From Prorocentrum cordatum (lineage: Eukaryota > Sar > Dinophyceae > Prorocentrales > Prorocentraceae), in assembly GCA_963575745.1 (NCBI GenBank), contig CAUYUJ010012147.1, positions 148,517-212,516 of the forward strand: DNA of 64,000 nucleotides, written 5' to 3'. Under the pieces are notes generated by a model that was not told the DNA's origin, did no database searches, and saw nothing but the letters and a program-made list of their open reading frames with translations. This document shows, in pieces, positions 1-10,574 of the stretch. The translations under genes and the position numbers were made by a program. The stretch's first letter is position 1, and each line of letters opens with the position of its first letter.

Positions 1-194
1 TGTGACCCATTGCCCACACGGGCTTCAAGTCGGTTTGGCGCTCCCCGCGCCTGCGAGTCCTGAATGGCTTGTAGCACCTCCACCGCGCTGCAGCCACGCC
101 CACCACGGGCCCCCCGTCATCCATGCCGCGATTGCTGTTCCAAGAGTTTCTCCGCCCTGTCGCTGCGCGCAGGGCCGCGACGCCAACAAAAATC

Positions 195-196
<2 letters not shown>

Positions 197-232
<36 letters not shown>
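197..232. repeat. (GT)n microsatellite
   Basis: A short uninterrupted GT run. Like the other TG tracts in the first 12 kb it lies between blocks of GC-rich unique sequence and produces only Cys-Val translations. Confidence 0.95.
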
Positions 233-235
<3 letters not shown>

Positions 236-299
236 GCACCTGCTCCTGCCGCCTGAGGCCCCGCCTTCCTTTACCCTGTCTCCTTAATTAAAACTGCGC

Positions 300-352
300 G
301 TAGCCCGCCTAGCTTTTAGCGGAAGAGGTTCGCTCTCGCCCTGCGGGCCAAA
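300..352 (-). repeat. dispersed short repeat, copy 1
   Basis: Read on the minus strand, about 45 bases match a plus-strand stretch at 12836-12895 almost perfectly. The shared core is the block GGGCGAGAGCGAACCTCTTC followed by CGCT and a related AGCTARGCGGG end. The two copies are inverted relative to each other and 12.5 kb apart. No coding role is evident, although both can be read as a GESEPLPL peptide. Confidence 0.7.
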
Positions 353-1699
353 AAGTGTGTGCGTCCATGATGATCGCCTTTGGCTCAAGCCGTGAGCGGC
401 ACCCCCCCCGCGTTTCCCGCACTCCAGGGGGCGCACGGGGCCCCGTCCCCGCGCCTGCCGCCCCCCGCCAGCCCCGCTCGCCGGAGGCCTGTGGGGAGCC
501 GGGAGGGGCCACCCCCGCAGACCTCCTCCCGGCTCCCTCCGCCGCGCCCGATGGAGACGGCCGCGGCGCGGCGGCGGCTCCAGCGCCGCTGTGCGGCCGG
601 CCGCGCCGCGGAGGCGGCTGCCGCCGCCGCCGCCGCACCCGCCGCCGCTGCCGCGGTGGCGGCGGCCGCCTCTTCTGGGGCCCGCGGGCCTGCCGTGGGC
701 GGCCAGGCCTTCGCGGGCTTCTGGGACCCTTCGGGGTCCCCGGTGCCTGGGAAGCAGCAGCAGGGAAGCATGCCGGGGGTGAACGCAGCTGTGGAGGCAT
801 GGCGGTGCTTCCCGGGCCTCGAGTATCACCGAGCGCGTTTCACTATTCGCAAAGTGCCTATTCGCAAACGTCCGAAAAAACACATGTCCGCTTTGGTGTA
901 ATTTATCGTATGTCCTCTGCGGGGGGTCCAGGCCATTTGCGAGTTCTGACTTTGCGAGTAGTGGAACGCGCTCGTCTGGAGCAGGCTCTAGCATGTCCAT
1001 GAGACGTAGTATACGACGGGCTCTGCGCCCCACGGTCATCATGAATTCGATTTTACTTTCCACCTGTCATGTGTGACGGTATCGCAGTTCGCTTTCGCGG
1101 CGCATGAGACGTCGTTGGAGTACAGCACCGTGAGCGCAGCATTGGGCTTTACAGATGCTAATTATAATTGCGGTCACCTGCTTTGGTTTTTTAAGATTAT
1201 TCTGCGTTTCGTTATTGTTGTCATCAGGCTTTTCCTGGTGCTGACCATCCTTTCTGTCTCGGTGTCGGTCATTGCCAGCCTGGGCGCGGAGTGCTCCACG
1301 TTGCTGTCCACTGTGAAGCCGGTGCCCTTGAATTTGAGCAGTCTTTGTTTTCGGTGTGGCTTTGACGATGTTCCGAGCTGTTATTCGAGGTTGGCCTCCG
1401 TGGTTTGCGGATGAGCGTTCGGTGCCTTCGCCGCTCTCGGTTGAGTCTTGCGAGTTGCGGATTGTCTGTCGTCCTTCCGTTCATCGGCGACGACAGGCAT
1501 GCGATGCTTTCGGGCATGCGCCACGGCTCTCGGTCGTTCACGCGAGGTCTGCGAGGTGCGGCGGTCGCCGCGGATTGCGGCATTTTTTTTTTGCCTCGCG
1601 CCCGAGAGGCTTCTGGCTCTGACTTCTGCTATTCTGTATCTATTATATATATATATAGATATGCACGCATTGCTCGCCTGGGAACCGCGCGGCAGTGTG
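353..1699. other. unassigned GC-rich sequence
   Basis: Open frames in several phases (for example 380-901 +, with an Ala-rich run from a GCC/GCG-rich tract and a GFWDPSG peptide near 709-735) reflect GC-rich composition. GFWDPSG resembles the GFWDP linker motif of LHC repeats but is too short to call. From about 1060 to 1620 the sequence is less GC-rich and shows no recognisable product. The 12-mer CTTTGGCTCAAG at 377-388 resembles the end of the dinoflagellate spliced leader. Confidence 0.4.
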
Positions 1700-2112
1700 C
1701 CTGCAGTCTGCAGGTCTGTTTGCAGTCACAAGTTCCGCATTCTGGGGCCCTTCCGGGTTCTCGGTGGATAGTGGCACGAAGCACTTCTCCAGGAGAAGCC
1801 CGGCAGAGCTCAAGCATGGCCGCGCGAGCATGCTGGCGACGATTAGATATATCGCGCCCGACATCACCAGCATGCTGCCCAGCCGCTCGTCGGCCCTTGC
1901 TGCTCTGGAGGTTCCCGCGGCGTGCCTGGCGCAAATCGCGGCCCATGGCGCGCGCTGCGAACTTTTCCAGGGCCAGGCCGCTGGCGCCCCTGCCGCGGGG
2001 GGTGACGGTCCAAGGTGTTGGCGTTCAGCGACGCCGGGGACATGCAGAAGCTGGCGGCTGACGCCGCCGACGGTCGCCCGGCCGCGATGGCGGTCGGCGC
2101 GGCGGAACTGCG
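1700..2112 (+). pseudogene. LHC (peridinin-chlorophyll a/c) repeat relic A
   Basis: Translation recalls one unit of a dinoflagellate LHC polyprotein, a thylakoid antenna that binds chlorophyll a/c and peridinin. In order it reads a GFWDP-like linker (AFWGPSGF, about 1737), a helix-1 motif AELKHGRASMLA (about 1806-1841) followed by IAPDIT, then LAQIAAHGARCELFQGQ and GAPAAGGD. After a frameshift near 2010 come KVLAFSDAG and the helix-3-like KLAADAADGRPAAMAVG. Helix 1 keeps the E-x-x-H-x-R pigment and ion-pair pattern; helix 3 has lost the Asn ligand (DG for NG). The stretch before LAQI looks shortened. The frameshift and substitutions suggest a decayed exon copy. Family assignment rests on motif recognition, not a search. 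Confidence 0.66.
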
Positions 2113-3354
2113 AAGGTGGGCAACAGACGTGTGAGTGTCTCTGCGCGCGTGTGCGCGTTCTCGTGTGTTGCGCGTGTCTGGCGTGTATCTGCGTGCTTGT
2201 GCGTGCGTGCGCGGCGTGGCGCGCGTGCAGGGCTGGTCCATGCGGCGTTTCGGATCCTCGGGCAGAAATGCAGCGTGCAGCGTTTGCGATGATATCCGGG
2301 TGCGCGCCCAAAGTTCTCACCAGCCTGCGCCCTGCTCCCGGGGCCGAGGTGCTGGGCGCGGCCGCCGACCGCGCCGGCGCGTTCACAGACCGCCGAGGCG
2401 GGCGGGGGCAATTGCGTGCTTCGGGTGCTGTGCTGCGTAGGTCGGCGCCACACTAATTGCGCTGGGCGCTGGGCGTTTTCGGTGCAGTGCCGGCCGGCAC
2501 GTGGGCCGGCGTTCAATGGCGGTCAACCCCGCGACGGGGGGCGCCCAGGTTCCCTGCGGCCTGGGCGGCCCCTTATGTCGCTCCCTTGGGTCGTCTGCGT
2601 GGTTGGGTGCAGAGTGGAATTGGGCCCCCCCTGTTCGTGAAACAGGCTACGGCTCTCCCATTTGTTTCGCGCCGCTACGTGGCGTGGACCGCGCTCGCGC
2701 GGGGGCGGGGGGGTGCCGCTCGCTTCCCAGATGTGCAGGGGCGGCCCGGCTCTTCGGAGTCTGTGCGCGGGGTCGCGCAAGGCCGGCTGCCGCCTGATCG
2801 CCGCGACTGGCAGTTCAGTTTCTGTCTTCTCGGGGGTGTCCTGGGCCGATCCTAAGGTGTCTCTCCGTGCTGCCGCGCTGGTTCATATCGCCGCGTCGGG
2901 GTCTCCCGACCTCTTTCGGGTAATGATCGGGCCGCCGTGGTTGGGATTTGGGGGGGGGACTAGGGGCGGGTGGGGGGGCCCAGGGGCGTCCTCTGTTGGG
3001 GGGTGCAGATGACCGAGGGTCCCTGTGGGGAGTGCTTTTGGTTTGCCTGTCAGCCAGGTTGTCGTCGTCCTCTGGGGCCGCCCTATTGCGCGGGGAGGTG
3101 GCCTTGTGCTGCCTCCTCGGTTTGGGGCGACTTGCGCCCCTGACGACGAGGGGCCTTGCGCCCACTTCCTGGCCGACAGGCGGTGTGGGGCGCAAATCGC
3201 GGGGAGGTTCGGCGCCGGCCGGGCTCGTCGGGCCTCGACGTGGCGCGTGTTTGTCGGAGTGTGTGGGGCGGGGTGTCTTTGTATGCGCTTGTGTGGTGTG
3301 TGTGCGCGTTTGGTTTTTTGGAGTGTGGCGCGGGGTGTCATTGTTCGTGTTTGT

Positions 3355-3422
<68 letters not shown>

Positions 3423-3629
3423 TGGTGTGGGCTCGCAGTGCGCGTTGTGCGTGCCTGCAGTTTTGCGTGCGAAGCTTTCTTGAGCGTGCGGGGTCCCCGC
3501 CCCCGCCTCGTCGCGGCGCGCCTCGCCCCTCCCGGGTCGGGGGCTGGGGTCCGGGTCCTGCCGGGGGAGCGAAGGGCGGCTTGTCCGGCCTGCGCCCCCT
3601 TCCGACAGTGCCAGTGCCAGTACCGTTGC
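2113..3629. other. unassigned spacer with TG-rich and GC-rich sequence
   Basis: The spacer contains a cryptic TG-rich segment (about 2130-2220), a pure (TG)n tract at 3354-3418 and G- or C-rich blocks. A piece near 2315-2400 resembles sequence near 6660-6750, suggesting a diverged duplication. The long minus-strand frame here contains His-Thr runs from the TG tract and is not a credible gene. Confidence 0.5.
3354..3418. repeat. (TG)n microsatellite
   Basis: About 65 bases of uninterrupted TG, flanked by imperfect TG-rich sequence. Confidence 0.95.
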
Positions 3630-3932
3630 CACGATGGTGGTCATCGGAATGCTCGTCCATGACAGCTGGATTGGCTCCGCGCGGGCCGATTGGGCGCTCC
3701 GCGCGTGCTCTCCGCCGCGAGTGGGCTGGGCGCAGATCGTGGTCTGCGGTGCGTTCCGCGAGCTGTTCCAAGATCAGACTGCTGGCCCCCCCGCTGCGAC
3801 GGGTGACTTCGGCGTCGATTTGCTGGCGTCCAGCGACGCCGATGAGAAGCAGGAGAAGTCGACGGCTGAGAGTGCCGACGGTCGTATGGCCATGATGGTG
3901 ATCGTCGGCATGCCCCTCCATTCCCCGCGGCA
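3630..3932 (+). pseudogene. LHC repeat relic B
   Basis: One open frame reads a helix-3 end (MVVIGMLVHDSWIGSARADWALRA, about 3634-3705), then jumps to GWAQIVVCGAFRELFQDQTAG, PPAATGDFGVDLLASSDADEKQEK and a second helix-3 start AESADGRMAMMVIVGMPLHS. These match the usual LHC order GxGRLAMMAIIGMFFQDGLTGSAWGDW and GWAQI-xx-FCEL-QDQ-PGTPAA-GDFGF. Helix 1 and the GFWDP linker between the two parts are missing, so two partial units appear joined. The helix-3 Asn ligand is replaced by Asp. Probably a non-functional fragment; an unusual exon of an expressed gene is less likely. Confidence 0.66.
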
Positions 3933-4954
3933 CTGCGGGTCCTGTATCTTGGGCGGCTGCCGGAGAGGGTGCGCGGCCAGCCTTGTTACTTTCATTGGTT
4001 CCATGCTCGTTGGCATTGGCGCCAGTCGGCTGTTGGTTGGGCGGCTAAGTTTATGTGCCTTTCGGGTGGCGCATGTATTTCTCTGTGGGAGGGGGGAGGG
4101 CGCGAGTCTTTGCTCCTGTTGCCTGTATTGGCTCGCGTTCGCCACGGGGCGCGTATTCTACGTCGGAGCCGCGCGTTTTTGGCCGGCAGCAACTACTTCT
4201 ACGAGTGGAACGGCGTGGTAATTCATGGTGCTTCTTCATGGTTTTGGGGCGCGACGTTCCCTCAGGCGCGCGTCCTCGCGGAGTGCTTGGTGGCATGTGC
4301 GGCTGTTGATGTATGCAGGTGTTGGACTTCTTCTTCTTCTCCTTGCTTCGACTGTCGCGAGGGCTCGTGGGGGGCGGCGTGGCCTTGTCTCGTGGCAATC
4401 AGACTGGCGACTGGCTATCGCTGGTGTCTCACGGGGGTCGAGAGTTTGTTTGCTTACGGGCCAGAGTGCCGATCATGTGTCTTGGGGGAACTGCTCCCTC
4501 GAGCGCACTCGCGCAAGCTCTTCGCCGCGGTCCGAGCCGTTGTCTCCAGGGTCCCTCTAGTGCGCGTTCACCTCGTGCACTTTAGTGTGATCCTTGGCAG
4601 CATCGCGATTTGTTTCGGAATTTCGACAGCGCCCCACGAGCAGTGCGCTGTTGCTTTGCTTTGGATGTTCGCTTGTCTGCGCTATTTCTTGAACGCGTTC
4701 TTCGATGTTGCCCGTCTTCCTTCTGCTGCGTGATCTTCGTTTTCCTGTTCTGTATTTTAGCGGGCAGCTTGCGCCTCTTCATGGCGCCCGTGACGGGCTG
4801 AGCTTTGGGGGCGCAAGAGTTGCCCCTGCGGGACTGGCGGCCCCCGTGACGGGGCTGCGCTCGCCGTGGGGCTCGTGGCCAGGGGTTGGCGATTGTTTTC
4901 GGCCCTCCAGGCGTTGGCCTTTTGGCCTGTGCAACCACCTTCAGTGCCATCTCT
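3933..4954 (+). other. unassigned sequence between LHC relics
   Basis: Moderately GC-rich sequence with a 254-codon frame (3969-4733 +) that is Cys-, Trp- and Leu-rich and has no recognised domain. It lies between two LHC relics and ends near a plausible 3' splice site (CTCTTCCAG, AG at 4958-4959), so it may be old intron sequence. Confidence 0.35.
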
Positions 4955-5190
4955 TCCAGGCGGCTTGGCTGGCTCCGAGTGGGGCGACAGGGTGCGTTAC
5001 TCGGTCTTCCCGCTGCGCGTGCTGGCGAGTGTGCTGGGCGCGCGCAGGGCCTGTCTTGCGGGGGCCCCGCTGGCGTCCCCGCGGGCGGGGGCGCGGGGAA
5101 CTCCGCCCGCTGGCGCCAGGCCGAGCTGAAGCACGGCTGCGTTTCCATCGTGGCGAGGTCACGGATTCGCTGGAGGAGCTCATCCGCCGA
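4955..5190 (+). pseudogene. LHC repeat relic C
   Basis: After a good acceptor (CTCTTCCAG at 4951-4959) the sequence reads GGLAGSEWGDRVRYSVFPLR, equivalent to the helix-3 exit GLTGSAWGDWALYxxSPLR of LHC proteins. After a frame change it reads RWRQAELKHGCVSIVA, equivalent to helix-1 RRRQAELKHGRVAMLA. The helix-1 Arg of the E-x-x-H-x-R pattern is Cys. A T-rich tract follows and coding similarity ends. The frame change and the lost Arg point to a pseudogene. Confidence 0.62.
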
Positions 5191-5527
5191 GGATTTTTTT
5201 TCTTTCTATATTTGTTCTGCTGCCTTGGGGACTTCTGGCATGCTCTGGGCCCGGAGGGGGGGGGGGGGGGGGGGGGGGGGGCGTAGCGGCCATCCTTCCC
5301 CTCCTCCTCCCCTCCCTTCCCCTCCCCTCCCCCCCTCTTTTCTTGCTTCCTGCCCCCTCTCTCCTCCTGGCCTCGCCCCCCCTGCCCCCTGGTTGGCTGC
5401 CGCGTCCCCCCGAGGACGTTTAGTGGGCTTCGCGTGCCCCAGGGCCATACTTTTGCCCTCAGGACCACCCTGCATCAACGTTGCGAGGGCTCGCGATGCG
5501 ATGGAATGATATGAAAGGTGCTATGGA

Positions 5528-5591
<64 letters not shown>
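5191..5591. repeat. homopolymer and TG tracts
   Basis: A run of 26 G (5256-5281) is followed by CCCTCC-rich sequence and a (TG)n tract (5527-5590). No gene is visible. Confidence 0.85.
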
Positions 5592-6312
5592 GGAGGAGGT
5601 GTGGAGAGGGGCGAGGAGGGGTTGGGGGTCGAGAGCTCCGGGCGGTGCGCTCTGGCCTCTCCGCCCGGCGCTTTGAGAGAAGACCGCTCGTGGCTCCAGA
5701 AGAGTACCGCTCGAGAGTTCTATCTCCGCACTGCGCTCCGAAAGAAGACACCTGGTGCCCGCGCTGGATCAACGCATGTGCCCGAGCCTCACCAGGGGAC
5801 ACAAGTACTTCGTGAGTGGTGTGTGTGGTGGAGGAGGCGTGGAGAGGAGCGAGGGGTCGGGAGCTCCGGGCGGTGTGCTCTGGCCTCTCCGCGCGGCGCT
5901 CCGAGAGAAGGCCGCTCGTGGCTCCAGAAGAGTACCGCTCGAGACCTCTATCTCCGCACTGCGCTCCGAAAGAAGACACCTGGCGCCCGCGCTGGATCAG
6001 CGCATGTGCCCGAGCCTCACCGGAGAACACAAGTACTTCGTGAGTGGGTGTGCTTGTGGTGTCTGAGGTGAATCGATGCTGTGTGTGATGAAGGAGGTGA
6101 GGAGAGGAGCGAGGACGGGTATTGGGGTTCGAGAGTTTCAGGCGGTGCTTTCTGCCCCTTCCGCATTGTGCTTCGAAGGAATGCCGCTCGTGGCTCCGAC
6201 AGAGTGCCGCTCGAGACCGCTGCCTCCGTACTGCGGGCAAAGAGAAGACACGTGGTGCCCGCGCTGGGGCAGCGCAGGTGCCCGAGCATCACCAGGGGAT
6301 ACAAGTAGTTAT
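5592..6312 (+). repeat. three-copy tandem repeat of about 240 bp
   Basis: Units begin at about 5592, 5830 and 6090 with GGAGGAGGNGTGGAGAGG-like sequence. Each runs through GGCTCCAGAAGAGTACCGCT-like and GTGCCCGAGCATCACC-like blocks and ends ACACAAGTA(C). Copies 1 and 2 are very similar; copy 3 is more diverged and opens with a 30-base junction. The array starts directly at the end of the TG tract at 5590. Confidence 0.85.
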
Positions 6313-6779
6313 GTTCGGGTGTGTGTCTTTAGAGAACGCTAGCAGCAGACTGGCTCAGGACTAGCTTAGTAGGGGATGAATCCTCGCAGTCATGTTTCCG
6401 TGAATTGGCGTGTTTGAGAGCTACTCTCTCTGTTTTGCACAGGATGTCGCGACATATGAGTATACTATATAATATTTCATGAGTGTGCGGGTTATGGGCC
6501 CTTAGGTTTGCGCCGGGGAGGCGCCGGGATGGTCGGTGTGCCGAAATGGGTCAAGTGCCTCCGGTGTGTCCGGGTGGCGCCGATGTCCCAGCCACCTCCA
6601 CGTCGCCTCCGGACTATGGCGCCGTGGCAGTCTGCCGACGTCGCAGGGCCAGCATCGTGCCCCTCACCACCCTACGCCCTGCTCCTTGGGCCGCGGCGCC
6701 GGGTCGAGGTATTGGCCACCTCGGCCGGCGCGCCTACAGACCGCTGAGTTGGAAAGGAGCTCTGCGCCCAGCGGCTAGG
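6313..6779. other. unassigned sequence
   Basis: A short AT-richer stretch (6340-6480) gives way to GC-rich sequence. Frames are open in several phases; none encodes a recognised domain. Confidence 0.4.
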
Positions 6780-7165
6780 GCGTTTTGGGCTTATGTCGAC
6801 CCACGGATGCCCAGGCCTCCCGGCCGGGTCGTGGGGCAACGGGTCGGCCTCACGGGTTGGAGCCTGTATGCGCAGCACCCATATATGCTGCGTGAGCCGG
6901 CGCGGCAAACGCCTGCAGTGCACGGCGGATGGATTCCAGGTCCGCTGTGCGCATTGTGCCCTGGGCTGTTTGCTCCCGCTGCTTTCTCGGCTCAAGGCGC
7001 CTGCCAGGGCGGGGGGGCATCGCTCGACAGTCCCTGGGCCGGGGGCGGTTGATTTCTCTGGGCATCTCCCCTGGCCGCAAACTGGTCGTTAGCGCTGGGG
7101 GGCGCCTGACCGCCACGCCCTGGTGTGGGGGGGGCGTGGGCTACTGTGCGGCGTTCAGCCGGTCC
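6780..7165 (+). repeat. diverged duplication, copy 1
   Basis: Sequence from GTCGACCCACGGATGCC through GGGGCAACGGGTCGGCCT to GCTGGGGGGCGCCTGACCGC recurs in the same order at about 10575-10920 with many substitutions and small indels. The identity of the duplicated unit is unknown; coding frames are not conserved between copies. Confidence 0.7.
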
Positions 7166-7349
7166 TAAGGTGTCCACTTCGCGTGTCCGAGCGGACGTGG
7201 ATGCCTCTGCGTCGGGCGCCTCGGGGGGGGCCGGGGGGGGCCCCAGGGGGGGAAGGGGGGGGCTGATCGGGGGGCAAGGAAAACCTCGACGACCTCCCGC
7301 GAGGGGGCGAGGTCGACGCCAGCTATGGCAATTGACGAGGGTATTTCTG

Positions 7350-7458
7350 ATTGGGCCTTCGCTCGGTTGCCCGCGCCGCCTTCGCCTCCGGGCCACCCAT
7401 TGCGCCGGGGCTCGGTCTCGAACCGGGTCCTTCGGGTGGGCGTCTTGCACCCTGTTGG
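7350..7458 (+). repeat. about 100-bp dispersed repeat, copy 1 of 3
   Basis: Shares GGGCCACCCATTGCGCC, CCGGGTCCTTCGGGTGGG and CTTGCACCCTGTTGGCAAG with 7686-7798; a more diverged relative is at 11125-11222. Copies 1 and 2 are close to identical. Confidence 0.85.
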
Positions 7459-8062
7459 CAAGCGGCGCAACCGGGGAGGGGCCGCAGATGGCGACGGTTA
7501 GCGATAGCGGGAGTGCTTCCCCTTCACGACTCGGGGCGGTGACCCCGGTGCCGTGAGTTTTGAAGGGTGCGGAGCAACAACCCCTGTGGCTCCGGACCTT
7601 GCTCTAGGGATCGCTTCTTTTCTCCCCCCCCCCCTTTTTTTCTTTCTTCTTCTTCTCCTTCTTTCTACTGGGCTCGCGGGGCACCGTCGCTCGGTTGCCC
7701 GTGCCGCCTTCGCCTTCGGGCCACCCATTGCGCCAGGGCTCGGTCTTGCACCGGGTCCTTCGGGTGGGTGTCTTGCACCCTGTTGGCAAGTGAAGCAATC
7801 GAGGTCGGTACGAGCTTCTTCTGGTGAGGGCGTGGCCATTTCGTGCAGAGAGCATGTCGGAGAGGGACAAGCGATTCTGTCTCTCCAACATGTACGAGGC
7901 GTCAAGGCGATCAGGCCACATTTTGATCGTTTGTGCGCGGCGCCGAGGCGAGATTGGGATTGGCTTGACAGGGGGCTGCACGTCCGTAGCTGTCCCTGCG
8001 CTCAAGTCTCCTGTGCAACCAGCGCCCCGGGCGCCCGCGCCAACCGCGCTTGCCCCAGCGCC
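7459..8062 (+). other. sequence upstream of the 8063 gene
   Basis: The frame of the downstream gene stays open back to 7553, but this part has pyrimidine runs (Phe, Leu and Pro tracts) and the repeat at 7686-7798, so it is more likely leader or intergenic sequence. A pyrimidine-rich CTTGCCCCAG (AG at 8057-8058) just before the ATG is a plausible spliced-leader acceptor. Confidence 0.5.
7686..7798 (+). repeat. about 100-bp dispersed repeat, copy 2 of 3
   Basis: Near-identical to 7350-7458 and in the same orientation, about 335 bases downstream of it. The copy ends at TTGGCAAG, after which the sequences diverge. Confidence 0.85.
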
Positions 8063-8770
8063 ATGGGCTCGACCGGGGATGCCCCTGCGGGAGCCGCCCG
8101 TGCCAAGAAGGCAGCGCGGACCGCCTCGGACCTCGCCGGCTACAAGAACGAGGTCGAGGAGCGCTTCAAGAAGACCGAGGAGTGGGTCAGCCGTGTTGCG
8201 GCCCGCACCGACGCGGTTTACGGCCACCTGGAGTTCGTAGATGAGGGGGGCGAGTCCATGGAGCAGCAGTACCTGGAGATCGTCGAGAGCCAAAACGGCG
8301 GCAGCACCCATGGCCGGTGGAACGACTTCAAGAAGGCGTTCCCCGCCAAGTTTGGGAGGGAGATCGCGGCGCACCTCGGCCTCGACCCCGCGAGTTGGGG
8401 CGCGGACTCCTACGCGGTCCCCCCGAACCACCCCGACGTGCTCAAGCAGGGGTACTCGGCGGCCTGGAACTTCGTCGCTGCCCTCGGGCAGGCCGACGCG
8501 ATTCGGGCAGTCTACGTCACCGAGCCCAAGTCTGGAGAGCGCGTCCCGAAGGTCTTCACGGTCGTGCTGTTCTTCGGGGGGCGCAGCCCGAAGTGTCGCG
8601 CAGCGGTGAAGAACCTGGGCGCTCCCATGCGTCTGGCGTCGGGCCTTGAGGCGCGGGGCCACGAGGCCCTCCCGGCCGAGTTCGTGCAGGGCAAGAAATT
8701 CTTGATCTACCCCCGCAAGACGGAGACGCAGCGCAGGGGGAAGAGCAAGGGCGAGGGGAAGGGGTCGTGA
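8063..8770 (+). CDS. hypothetical protein, 235 aa
   Basis: This is the most gene-like single frame in the first 15 kb. The ATG at 8063 lies four bases after an AG preceded by pyrimidines, a layout suited to spliced-leader addition. The product starts with an Ala/Lys-rich segment. It continues with a charged, probably helical stretch (ERFKKTEEWVSRVAARTDAV), a central part with PNHPDVLKQGYSAAWNFVAALG, a hydrophobic strand KVFTVVLFFGG and a basic tail ending KGEGKGS. Third codon positions are strongly C or G, as in the retroelement genes nearby. I recognise no family. A basic Lys/Gly-rich end would suit a nucleic-acid-binding or retroelement-associated protein, but that is speculation. A run of 87 T starts 70 bases after the stop. 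Confidence 0.6.
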   Translation: MGSTGDAPAGAARAKKAARTASDLAGYKNEVEERFKKTEEWVSRVAARTDAVYGHLEFVDEGGESMEQQYLEIVESQNGGSTHGRWNDFKKAFPAKFGREIAAHLGLDPASWGADSYAVPPNHPDVLKQGYSAAWNFVAALGQADAIRAVYVTEPKSGERVPKVFTVVLFFGGRSPKCRAAVKNLGAPMRLASGLEARGHEALPAEFVQGKKFLIYPRKTETQRRGKSKGEGKGS

Positions 8771-8835
8771 GCTTCGGGAGCGCGCGCCACACCGTAGCGT
8801 GAGGCGCGGGCCAAGGGCAGGTCGGGCACCTGGGC

Positions 8836-8839
<4 letters not shown>

Positions 8840-8926
<87 letters not shown>
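8840..8926. repeat. poly(T) tract, 87 bases
   Basis: A pure T run. On the minus strand it would be a poly(A) tail of something to its right, but no minus-strand retrocopy is visible at 8927-9250. Confidence 0.95.
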
Positions 8927-9451
8927 CATTGGTTTCTTTTCTGGGATTGTTGCGCTCAGGGGGACTTTCCAGGATCCGACCGGCTTCGCGGGAGCCTCGG
9001 CCTCCGTCGGAGCCGCGCGGCCGGCGTCGCGACCCGCGCCGGCCTGGGGGCCGGGCTGGTTCCCCCCCCCCCCCCCCCCCCCCCCCTGCTCCCTCCCCCT
9101 GTCCCCCCCCCCCCGCTCTCTTCTTCCCTGCCCCCCCTCCCGCGCCAGCTTGGCCTGATACGGGGCTTTGCTTTTTCTTTTGGGGTTGGGCTAGCCGGAA
9201 CGTCTTGCAGTGCGGCACCATAAATAGGTCGCGGGAGGGCCCCGCCATGCGCTAGCAAAGCCGCTAGACGTTCCCGCCCGATCTTGCAGGCGACCACGCA
9301 GAAACCATCACCCTTGAGGATATCTCGGTATGTGTTTGTGCGCCCCCTGCGCCAGGATATTGCCGACGTGTCATCTATGGCTTCTCATTTGTTCGCGTTT
9401 TTTTTTTTTTTTTTTTTTTGGGGGGGGGGCAAAATTTATAAAACAAAAAAG

Positions 9452-9504
<53 letters not shown>

Positions 9505-9635
9505 ATTTTTGCGACCAGCGAGCCACCGATCAGGGTTTTCTTCGTTGCGAGGGTCGGCTTCTCTGCTGGTAGCGGAGACTCGGAGTGGCGACAGGAAAGG
9601 AGGATTACAGTGTCCTCTCTTTGTCTCTCTGTCCC

Positions 9636-9712
<77 letters not shown>

Positions 9713-9760
9713 TTCTCTCTCTGTCCCCATCCTGCAGTGGCATCCGGGCGAGGTAATTGG
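8927..9760. repeat. cluster of homopolymers and dinucleotide repeats
   Basis: Includes a C run (about 9062-9086), a T run then G run (about 9396-9429), (TA)n (about 9452-9502) and (CT)n (about 9640-9725). The interspersed unique pieces are under 200 bases and show no gene. Confidence 0.9.
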
Positions 9761-10574
9761 ATAGTGTGTCTCTTTGAGTGCAATTCACGTACCGTCGAGC
9801 ATTTGTTATTGTGCCTGGCGCTGTCCAGATATGTATGCCATGCCCTCTATGCGTGCATCCTTTCCGGTTCGCACCTCGTCTTTTCTCTTGCTCCCGCCAC
9901 TTGCCAGGGTTGTCGGGTATCCGTTCTTTTGCATTCAGGGTCTCATCGCCTCCCCCCTTTCACTCCTCCCCCTCCCACCTTTGGGGCCCCTCTCCCTGTG
10001 CCGGCCCCCCCCCCCTCGGTCTTTTGTATCCCCCATCTATGCGGCTTTCTTCGTGCGCCTTCCAAGTCCTGTGAGGTGGGCGAGGGCCGCCGTCCGGGCG
10101 TGCATGCCCCCCACCAAGACCAAGACCAAGACCATGACCATCGTGGCGACAGGGTGGCGGGGTCATGCAGTGTCAGTTCGTGGAGCTCATTTTCCGAGGT
10201 GTGCCTGCGATGCGCGTTCATGCGTGATGTGCACGATCGATCGTGACAGCTATGTGCGCTGTGTGTGTGTGGCTTTCGAGTCTAGCTGGGTTTAGGCAGC
10301 AATGAATCTCCGCGATGTGTACGTCTCTGCGTGGGAGGTATATCTAGGTGTTCTGTATGTCCTGCTAATTGTGTTGTCAGGTCAGTGGCTTCGGTGCCTG
10401 GCCCGAGATGTACTGCGTCGCTTGGGTGTAGGTGTGCCCGTGGATTCTGTTCAGACCTCCCAGACTGGGGCGCGCCCCTGACCCTCGCCGCCCCGCACCC
10501 TGCTGAGGCCGCGGCGTCGGGTCGGGGCTGGCCGCCGAGTCGGACATGATCTCCCGCGCTACCCCAGGAAGGGG
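9761..10574. other. unassigned sequence
   Basis: Mixed composition, C-rich around 9950-10015, with an imperfect GACCAA repeat near 10112-10140. Frames of 90-140 codons occur on both strands without recognisable content. Confidence 0.4.

Noticed and set aside
2815-3933. 372-codon minus-strand frame
   Set aside because: It contains a long His-Thr run from the (TG)n tract and overlaps LHC-like plus-strand sequence.
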